Shown piece after piece: positions 56,595 to 64,000 of a stretch of DNA of 64,000 bases (position 1 is its first letter; every line of letters starts with the position of its first letter). The notes under the pieces were generated by a model that was given only the letters and a program-made list of their open reading frames with translations, did no database searches and had not been told where the DNA came from. The position numbers and the translations under genes are program-made. The stretch comes from Phaenicophaeus curvirostris. Lineage: Eukaryota > Chordata > Aves > Cuculiformes > Cuculidae. The stretch covers positions 64,941,885 through 65,005,884 of the forward strand of contig NC_091396.1 in assembly GCF_032191515.1 (NCBI RefSeq). Direction: 5' to 3'.

Positions 56595-57335
56595 TCATTG
56601 TTAGCTATGGGCTCTTCTTCCTGCAGGCATCGTCCCATGGTGTTCTTTGTATTTATTTCTGAGCAGAATGTATACTTTGCTTTTGAGGAATGCAAGTATG
56701 GGGAAAAAGGTGACATCTGTGAATGAACCTTTCATTAAAATGGAGCAACCTGTGCGACCCTTTATTTTTTTCCAGAACTTTTTTCAGCCTGGCCCTACTT
56801 GCAGCTCTCGTAAAACTGGAGATAGGCAATTTGATTTTGGTGATGATTTGAATACTGGCAGAATGAGGTTCGCCTTGCCAGTCCACACAGCAGTTGTTCA
56901 CTGGAATTAAACATTTTATTTTGATACTGTAATTAAAAAGCTTCCTTTTAATAGTTAAATGCTTCATACTGTTAACAAAGCAGAAGTGCTTTATTTTCAC
57001 TCTCACTCTGTTCCCCCCAGTGTTGAAGTCTTCTTCCTTGTGCTGGTTTTACAGACGTGTGTGTCCTTTGACTCCAAGAATGATATATTTTAAGTAATTA
57101 AAATAGAATTAGAGCCTACTAATATTAAATCCTAATGCACTACAGCATCAATACCTCATCGTCCAGCCTGCCCTCATTTTGCTTGCCTATAAATCCTTAT
57201 CCTGGCAAAAAATATCCTTGTGTTGAGACCCTTGAATAATCAATTCACTCTTTAAGAAGGCATGTGCAAATGGTAGAGGTTTTACATAGATGAGTTTATT
57301 AATACAGGTGGTAAGAACTTCCTAGTTAAATAACA
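56595..57335. other. Unique AT-rich sequence
   Basis: Plus and minus frames at 56647-57006 overlap one another. No domain or repeat recognised. Confidence 0.5.
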
Positions 57336-57521
57336 AGGTGGGGAGGCCCTGGCCCAGGTTGCCCAGAGCAGTGGTGGCTGCCCCATCCCTGGAGGGGTTC
57401 AAGGCCAGGTTGGATGGGACTTGGAGCCCCTGATCCAGCGGGAGGTGTCCCTGCCCATGTCAGGGGGTGGAACTGGATGGGCTTTGAGGTCTCTTCCAAC
57501 CCAAAATATTCCATGATTCTG
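57336..57521 (+). mobile_element. CR1 3' end, group A
   Basis: It starts at 'aggtggggaggccctggcc', with 3' UTR 'cccatgtcagggggtgg' and 'cttccaacccaaaatatt'. It ends in 'ccatgattctgat'. About 185 bp. Confidence 0.95.
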
Positions 57522-57916
57522 ATAGTTAGACTGCCTTGGACTGTAATCCTTTCTTTTTGCTATTGTAACTGGAAAATGAGTGATGGATGCATCATGTTAG
57601 CTTGTATCTCCTGTCCCACAAAAGTCGATAGCAGATCCAGCCTCTTGTCTTTGCAGCTGAGTATGCTATGTTTTCTATAATTATATTTCTGGGCAAATGA
57701 AAGAAACTGCATTTTTAGATGGAAATGTCTCAAGAAATGTGTACCTCGCATGTGTGCAAAGCTGCAGTAACATGCTTGTTAGCCTAAAGCTTTCTACAGG
57801 AATTTAGCAGATAACAACGCTTTCACTGTAACAGCTGTGTCAAACTGTCAGGAAAATCTGATTTGTTGAAACTGAAGCTTCATGAAGAGATGTTTTTTGG
57901 GTTTTTTTGGTGCTGC

Positions 57917-58218
57917 AGAACAAGTCTTATGAGGAGCATCTGAGGGAGCTGGGTTTGTTTAGCTTGGAGAAGAGGAGGCTGAGGGGAAACTTCATTGCTA
58001 TCTACAACTGCCAGAAAGGAGGTTGTAGGGAGGTGGGTGCTGGTTGATTTGCCAAGGTGATAGAATGACAGGAAAATTGACCAGCACCCTGCTTCAAGCT
58101 GTGCCAGGGAGGTTCAGATTGGACATCAGGAAAAATTTCCTCATGGAAAGGGTTCTCGGGCCCTGGCAGAAGCTGCCCAGGGAGGTGGTGGAGTCCCCAT
58201 CCTGGGAGGCATTTAAAA
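57917..58218 (+). mobile_element. CR1 LINE left part, interrupted by nested CR1
   Basis: It begins 'gaacaagtcttatgaggag' and covers the ORF2-end boxes to 'gtccccatcctgggaggc' and 'atttaaaa'. At 58219 a minus-strand CR1 starts. The host resumes at 58493 with 'aaaaggcggatagatgaag', restoring the usual 'tttaaaaggcgg' order. Confidence 0.94.
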
Positions 58219-58492
58219 TCATAGAACCATTAGGTTGGAGAAGACCTTAGGGATCATGAACTCCAACTGTATCTGCCTACTACTAAATCATGTCCCCAAG
58301 CACCTCATCTGCCTGCTTTTTAAACACCTTCAGGCATATAGGGATGGGGACTTCACCACCTCCCTGGGCAGCTTCTGCCAGGGCCTGAGAACCCTTTCTG
58401 TGAGGAAATTTTTCCTGATGTTCAATCTGAACTTACCCTAACACAGCTTGAGGCCGTTCCCTCTTGCCCTGTCACCTATCAGCTGGGAGAAG
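58219..58492 (-). mobile_element. Nested CR1 3' end, group B/D
   Basis: A 274-bp minus-strand CR1 starts with 'tcatagaaccattaggttgg' and ends at 'cagctgggagaag'. It sits exactly within the 'tttaaaaggcgg' box of a plus-strand CR1. AAAA is present on both sides (58215-58218 and 58493-58496), consistent with a 4-bp target duplication, though such a simple sequence is weak proof. Confidence 0.94.
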
Positions 58493-58597
58493 AAAAGGCG
58501 GATAGATGAAGTGCTTAGGGATATGATTTAGTAGTAGGTATGGTTGGACTTGATGACCTAGGTCTTTTCCAACCTAGGAATTCCATGATTCTATGTG
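58493..58597 (+). mobile_element. CR1 LINE right part, continuation of 57917-58218
   Basis: 'aaaaggcggatagatgaag', 'tatgatttagtagtagg', 'cttttccaacctaggaatt' and 'ccatgattctatg'. This is the 3' end of the interrupted host element. Confidence 0.93.
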
Positions 58598-58715
58598 TGC
58601 GTTAATGGAAAAGGCTTCCCTGCTCATTGGTGGAGTTTTTGAGCAGACCAATAGCTTTAATGAGGCAATTGGGTAGAGTGAGGTGCAAGCTCGGTATTAC
58701 TGTATAGAAAACAAT

Positions 58716-58768
58716 TATTAATGTTGGGCAAGACCTCTAAGATCATCCAATCCAGTGATCCCACAGCC
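58716..58768 (-). mobile_element. CR1 tail scrap, tentative
   Basis: 'aatgttgggcaagacctc' and 'aagatcatccaatccagtg' resemble a decayed reverse-complement CR1 3' end. The tail repeat is not visible. Confidence 0.6.
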
Positions 58769-60109
58769 AAAACTTCATCTGCTCCTGTTGCACTGTTGTA
58801 CAAGTCCTGCTATGCTCTCTTATGCATTAATTATCTTAGGGTTTGATGCATTGCTGAAAATCGCTTTCTAGTTATTCATTTGTTGGCTCATATGGCAACT
58901 TTTCCATTATTTTCCTTAGGATTGGCATCAAGTATCTTAGTCTGCAGCCCCTAGACCCCTGTTTACCCCTGCTGGTGGAGAGATGTGAGCACCTTTCTGG
59001 TCCCTTGAACTCCACTGATGCTTTGAGATGTGTTAAAAACGTATAGTAACGTCTTGTGAATGGTTTGTAATTTTGCCAAGTGACAGAAATATCAGGAAGG
59101 CTTCACCAGGAGACAGTATGGGTTGTTTATCCTGCTTGGCATAGAGGAAAACACAGTGCTGGCAGCTGGGTTTGCTACCTGAGGATCTCAGCTTGCCCCC
59201 AGCCCTACTTTAGTTGGGGTTTGCCGCTTAGAGCAGGATTTTCACGTGGTGCTTCCTGGGGGAAAGTTCCTTTTCTTTGTTCTCATCCCTCTGAGGTTTC
59301 CATTTCCTTTTGATAACCATCTCTGATGGATGGTGCAACAAACTAAGTCTCGTTAAATCCTTAAAAATTAACGTGTAAGCAGTTTTCCAGCACAGGGCAA
59401 AAAGAAATATGATAGGCAAGGTATTAAAACAAATGACCAGCAATTACACATTCGCTTGTTATTCTCTGCAATCACGAATTCAGAGGATATGAACATGCTT
59501 TTAGATGGAGTCTCTGGTCCAGAAAACATCTTCCAAATCCCTCCTGATTACGGGTTGTGATGGTGACTGATGATTCTGAATGGAAATGCCAATTTTTGCA
59601 TGTCTGTGACTGGTTGTTCAGGCTCCCTGCTATAATCTTGTGAGATTTAGTGCTTCTTTATTTTTTTGCTTTTTTTTTTTCCACCCAGATTTGATTACTG
59701 TGAGGTTACCGTGGGTTTCAGAGAGAAAATGCAAACTGTTGTTTCTAAAGTAAACACTGCCAGCCCCCTATGCGCATGCAGTTCTCGCTTACCTGCAGGG
59801 AGCTGTTTATTCAGTTCATGTATTTGCTTATTTATTAGTTTCACAAAACCTGAGAGGCTTTTGACCCAGTGATAAAATGTCCAATTTACCAGTGTATCAA
59901 CATGTGTTGAAATGCATAGGGAAAAAATAGAAAGAGCAGGTTTTGGGGCTAATTAAATATTGCTTTCCTCTTGTTCTTGTTTATGGATTCCATGTTGGCT
60001 GAGCTTGGAACTGACCCGTGTGCTTCCCTGCAGTGGGTGCAGTTAAAACTATCCCAAAGGAAGGGAATCCATGGAAGGTGGTCTAGTGGGCATTGCTGTC
60101 TGTCCTGGA
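58769..60109. other. Unique sequence, no gene recognised
   Basis: T-runs occur near 59660-59680. No coding or repeat signal recognised. Confidence 0.55.
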
Positions 60110-60828
60110 AGGATTTTGGTGTCCTGCGCTTTGGAAACAACAACCCCGTGCACCTCCAGGCTTGGGGAAGAGTAGCTGTAAAGCTGCCTGGAGGAGAAGG
60201 TCTTGGGGGTGTTGGCTGACAGCAGCTGAACGTGAGCCAGCAGTGGCCCAGGTGGCCAAAAAGGCCAATGGCATCTTGGCTTGTGTGGCCAGCAGGAGCA
60301 GGGAAGGGATCATCCCCCTGTACTCAGTGCTGGTGAGGCCACATCTCAAATCCTGGTTTCAGTTTTGGGCCCCTCGCTCCAAGAAGGGCACTGAGGGGCT
60401 GGAGAAGAAGACAGATCTGGGGAAAGGGCTGGAGAACAGGAATTATGAGAGGTGGCTGAGGGACCTGGGGCTGTTTAGACTGTAGAAGAGGAGACTGAGG
60501 GGAGACCTCATCCCTGTCTAAAGTTGCCTGAAGGAGGTTGTTAAAAGGTGAGTGTCACTTTGCCCAAGTGACAGATGATAGGATGAGAGGAGATGGCCTC
60601 AAGCTGTGCCGGGGCAGGTTCAGATTGGACATAAAGAAAAACTTCTTCAATCAAGCACTATCAGAGGGTGCCCAGGGAGGTGGTGGAGTCCCCATCCCTG
60701 GAGGGATTTAAAGGATGGGTGGATGGATAGATTGAAGTGCTTAGGGATCTGGTTTTGTAGCATACAGGGATGGTTGGATTTGATGATCTCAAAGGTCTTT
60801 TTGAAGTCAGGGATTCTATGATTCTTGT
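60110..60828 (+). mobile_element. CR1 LINE, group B, about 720 bp
   Basis: It begins at 'ttggtgtcctgcgctttgg', the KVLHLG-type block. It shares 'ccaggcttggggaagag' and 'ctggaggagaagg' with the copy at 44519-45305. Frames include AKKANGILACVASRSREG (with a deletion of IRNS) and KSWFQFWAPRSKKGTEGLE. It ends 'gggattctatgattc'. It is non-functional. Confidence 0.95.
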
Positions 60829-61856
60829 GGAAGGTGGTCATCTCACTGTACAGGAAAAGCAGAAATATTGATGGGAATGTAGGCATGGCCTGCACAAGGG
60901 TTTGAATTCCAAGTTGCCTATAAATGTAATTGCAATTCTCTAAAGCAGTTGGAGCTCTTTATTTGCTCAGCCCTTGTCATCTGGCATTTAGCAATACTGC
61001 TAAAATGCAGGGATGCGGTGCCCGTGCTTGGTGCATTATCAATCTAAACGTGCTGGAATGACATGTCTTTATTTGAGGCTGGCTCCGGAGTCTCTCCCAA
61101 TGAAGTAATCACAGTTCTTCTAATACAGTCATTTGATGCTGCGATATTATTTCTACAAGTGCAGGAAGGCAATACTTCAAGAAAAAAATACAAAACGTGT
61201 GCCGTTCCCTCGTGTTCAGACTACATGAAGGTATATCTGGTATTTAATTTATTGAGTACTCAAGGGCACCTGGCAGGATAGATGTTCCAGTCCCAGCCCA
61301 TCTGAAATAACAAGCTAGGAGAAGTCTCTGCTACTGATATGAAGTGTCAGGAAAGAAGAAAAGCCTGCAGGAAAGAGCATTACTGAATGTGGGCAATGTG
61401 CCAGAGTTTAACCCTGCGGAGAGTCTTCATTTGATTTTTAATCAACCATTCCTGCAGCGAGTTACGAAGGAGGATTTCAAAGGAGACTGAGCCCTGATGC
61501 TCGTACTGGACAGGAGAGCAGGGCAGCTATCAAACAGAATCTGTGTGCGCACCTTGGGGGCGAAAGCAAAATGTACCATCAGCACCTTCCTCTTGAGCAT
61601 GCAGAGGCCAAGAAATTAAAGCAGGAGGAGGGTGTTTAGCACCACTCTGGAGCTCAAAGCCCACTGTTTTGCATGAATGCAAAACTAACCGGTACAAGGG
61701 AAGAATATGTGCTTAGTTTTAATGGCAGAAAATCAGGCAGGTGTGAGCTCTTAAGTCAGGCTGAGCTCCTCAGTGGAAACATGGAAAGGTGCATAAGGCA
61801 AAGAGGGAGATGGGATCAGCAGGCTGGAGCTCCAACAAGAGCTCGTCTCATATAAA
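60829..61856. other. Unique sequence, no gene recognised
   Basis: A plus-strand frame at 61063-61281 has no known domain. Nothing else seen. Confidence 0.5.
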
Positions 61857-62024
61857 CATAGAATCATTTGATTGGAAAAGACATCTGAAATCATAGAGTC
61901 CAGCCATACCTGTCCACTACTAAACCAAATCCCTGAGCACCTCATCTGCTCGTCTTTTAAACCCCTCCAGGGATGGGGACTCCACCACCTCTGTGGGCAG
62001 CCTCTGCCAGTGCTTCCTTTTCAA
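61857..62024 (-). mobile_element. CR1 3' end, group B
   Basis: The left end is 'catagaatcatttgattgg', then 'acctgtccactactaaacc', 'ctcgtcttttaaacccctcc' and 'cagcctctgccagtgcttcc'. About 170 bp. Confidence 0.94.
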
Positions 62025-63176
62025 GCTGCCAAAACACCAAGAAGCTTTGAGGTGAAAGGACAGCTTGCAGGTGACAGATGAATGATATCCAGAGTCTGAT
62101 CCGGTTGCTGCACAGTAATGGTCATAGAAGAAGGTGAACACTTACAAGTGGTGCAGCAAAAGCCGAGGATGTATAAGAAGATGGGGTATTTTCACACAGT
62201 TGACTAACTCATAGATGCTTTCAGTGATGCATTAAGACTTAACCACCAGTGGCAAATGGCAATACGTTTCTTGTTCGGTGATGAGTTACAGGTCCTGATT
62301 TAGAGGCATTTTAGGTGCAACAGCAGAGTTAGAACTGTTGGGATGACAGCCTTGAGGTGTTCTTGCTTTGAGTAGTGAAACCAGCTGAAACTAAAGCAGC
62401 AAAGTATCTGGCTCCTTGCTCCTGGAAGGTGATGATGGGGTAGAGGATTTATACCACCCCATCACATCAGGAACTTTTTGGTTTTGCCCTTTGCTCTCAA
62501 GGTGTTAATGTTGGGTTTCATACCCAGCAATAAGAGCAGCTGCTGCTCATCCCAGCTACGCTTACAGTGTGATTTGAGAGAGGTATCTGGTGACTGTTTT
62601 GGGAATGGGGGCAACTTGGGTGCATGTGAGGTGTGTGTCTACATTTGGCATCCTCAAGTGTTATAAGCAGAGCTTTCTCAGCTTTGGCCCTAATCCTCTG
62701 GCCTAATTCCAGTGGCAAACAGTCCAAAATTGCCCCTGGACTTATTTCTTGGTCTTCTATATCATTCTTTCCTCATTGCTGTTTCCATTTAGCCGCAGCT
62801 CCGGGCACACCAGCTTTGTTATACTAAACACAAACTCTTCTAGGAACATCTCCTGTTTTCAGGATAAGTGCTTAAGAACATGTAGATATGAACTTAAATC
62901 ATGATGGATTTGATGACACGTTGTAATATTTTCTTATTCTCCTGAATTTTATTTCTACATCAGCATTTCTATTGGTTTCTCTCTTGTCATCTTTCATGCT
63001 GTTAGGGGTAAAAAAGGTGGCAAGGGATTTGGACCTCGAATGTGTCCAAGTATTATTGGTTGCTCCATGCTGAATTCAAAATCAAATGTGCAAATTTTGA
63101 CTTTCCCTTGCTAAGGTGGAATTGTGCACTGAAAAGAAAGTCAAGGAATTTTGTTTTCCAAGTAAAATAAAACCAA
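62025..63176. other. Unique sequence upstream of a candidate exon
   Basis: No repeat recognised. If the ORF at 63291 is real, the promoter and 5' UTR would lie at the right end of this stretch or just beyond it. A TATA-like 'gtataagc' (63177-63184) follows. Confidence 0.4.
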
Positions 63177-63290
63177 GTATAAGCTCAGGTGTTTAAGAAC
63201 ATCATTGGGACTCAGCAACTGACCAGGTTGTGTGACCTTCAAGACGATGGCTGCCTGAACTTCAAGATGAAGCGTTGAGAAGGAAACATC

Positions 63291-63533
63291 ATGAAACTGT
63301 TCGTGGCCATTCTCTTGTTTGTGCATTTAAGTTCACTTCTGTACCACAAAGCCACTGCATTGCCAGAAAAGATTTTGTTGGTGGTTGTTTATTCTCCTAT
63401 GATAAGTATGTGTGGAAGCACACAGCATGTGGCAGATCTCGCTAAGCTCTCTGGGGGCTCATTTAGGCTGTGTCAGACAAACAGATTCACAGCTGGGGTT
63501 TGCATTGAACAGGAAAGTCCCAGTTTGGTGTAA
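63291..63533 (+). other. Candidate signal-peptide ORF or first exon, unidentified
   Basis: An 80-codon frame begins MKLFVAILLFVHLSSLLYHK, a typical signal peptide pattern: a basic residue, a hydrophobic core of about 12-15 residues, then small residues ('ATA', residues 22-24) before a possible cleavage site. The ATG has A at -3. A fair splice donor (TAA|GTATGT) at 63405/63406 would end an exon after 38 codons; otherwise the frame runs to a stop at 63531-63533 with cysteines at residues 41, 61 and 70. The TATA-like 'gtataagc' lies about 110 bp upstream. I do not recognise the protein. A chance ORF is the main alternative. Confidence 0.2.
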
Positions 63534-64000
63534 AAAGAATTCTTCCCTCTTTTTCTCCTCAAAGAGAAGCACAAGCCAGATCTTTTCTCCTCCAGCCTTT
63601 CCCTCTCTGGTGCGGCTGTTTCCTTTCACCTCCCGGCTCAGATGTTGCATCTCCTTGGGTGGTCAGTGGTCTAAGAAATGACAATATTGATGAAGAATGA
63701 TTAACAAGAAATCAGAAAGTGATCTGGTTTGCAAAGAAGAATGGCAGAAGGTTGTTCTCCCAGGTACCAGCAGGCAACTGCTGAGGTAGGCGGTAAAGAG
63801 TTGGTGGCCCTACGTGATGGATCCGCTGGGAATGAAGCAGTTTGGCTTCCAAGTGGGATGGCTAAAGGGCTACAGGGAAGAGGACAGGGATGGGAGCTGG
63901 CTTTGCTGCAAGGCAGAGTACTCACGTCTTGCTTCAGGCACCCAAAGACACGTTAATGGGCAACCAGCAGCATGGGAGCTGTTCTTTCCCTGCTTAAAAG
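63534..64000. other. Unique sequence to the window edge
   Basis: A purine-rich plus-strand frame (63729-63956) has no recognisable domain. If the preceding candidate exon is real this would be intron. Confidence 0.4.

Noticed and set aside
1..64000. CRISPR-like or phage-like array of repeats
   Set aside because: Recurring similar sequences are dispersed CR1 copies on both strands with variable spacing and divergence; there are no regular spacers and no cas genes.
1..64000. Endogenous retrovirus or LTR element
   Set aside because: I found no paired LTRs, primer-binding site or gag/pol/env frames. All RT-like sequence here is of the LINE (CR1) type.
1..64000. tRNA, rRNA, snRNA or microRNA genes
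   Set aside because: I saw no tRNA A/B boxes in a cloverleaf context and no familiar RNA gene sequences. Small RNA genes could still be missed by eye.

Overview
The window looks like a piece of a bird nuclear genome with no complete host gene that I can recognise. The evidence is about sixty fragments of CR1 (chicken repeat 1), the dominant LINE retrotransposon of birds, on both strands. Most are truncated at the 5' end and finish in the 8-bp tail ATTCTATG or ATTCTGTG. My hand-drawn intervals add up to about 19 kb of 64 kb, roughly 30%. That is more than the level usually quoted for chicken, and would fit a CR1-rich lineage such as woodpeckers or hornbills and hoopoes. The order is inference; the class is close to certain. 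There is no bacterial-type operon, CRISPR array, rRNA or tRNA.

I sort the CR1 copies by 3' end. Group A has the 3' UTR with 'cccatggcaggg' and 'cttccaacccaaaccatt'. Group B has 'tttaaaagatgg', 'ctcaaaggtctttt' and 'ccaacctag'. Group C has 'gtttagtgtttgatagg', 'gggtctcttccaacctgg' and (ATTCTGTG)n. Group D has 'ggtttagtag', 'cttttccaacct' and 'taatgattct'. Group E (49.9 kb) and group F (21.4 kb) each have one member. Group labels are mine, not database names. Longer copies keep the end of ORF2 (reverse transcriptase and the conserved C-terminal extension), always broken by stops, frameshifts or deletions.

Layout. 0-20 kb: scattered CR1 copies, two with reverse transcriptase sequence (4.2 and 6.9 kb), a back-to-back pair (10.5-11.1 kb) and the freshest-looking copy (12.3 kb). 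20-37 kb: more CR1, a two-block tetranucleotide microsatellite (30.6 kb), a nested CR1 (31.9 kb) and the longest minus-strand copy (36.5-37.3 kb). 37.3-38.3 kb: a much older, degenerate LINE ORF2 remnant of CR1/L3 type. 39-64 kb: further CR1, two more nested insertions (51.4-52.1 and 57.9-58.6 kb) and, near the right edge, a short signal-peptide-like ORF (63.3 kb) that could be a first exon of an unidentified gene.

Stretches of 300-700 bases not given their own entry hold nothing I recognise: 295-944, 1028-1621, 3258-3587, 3691-4159, 12569-12977, 13364-13742, 14117-14527, 16244-16654, 20994-21428, 22910-23221, 26921-27429, 27623-28057 (apart from one short CR1 box), 32449-33099, 33311-33837, 36233-36546, 43835-44518, 45306-45653 and 57522-57916. 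These and the larger gaps are AT-rich unique sequence, probably intergenic or intronic. I found no new biological system. What deserves a second look is the nesting, the template-switch hairpin, the ancient LINE remnant and the possible signal-peptide exon.
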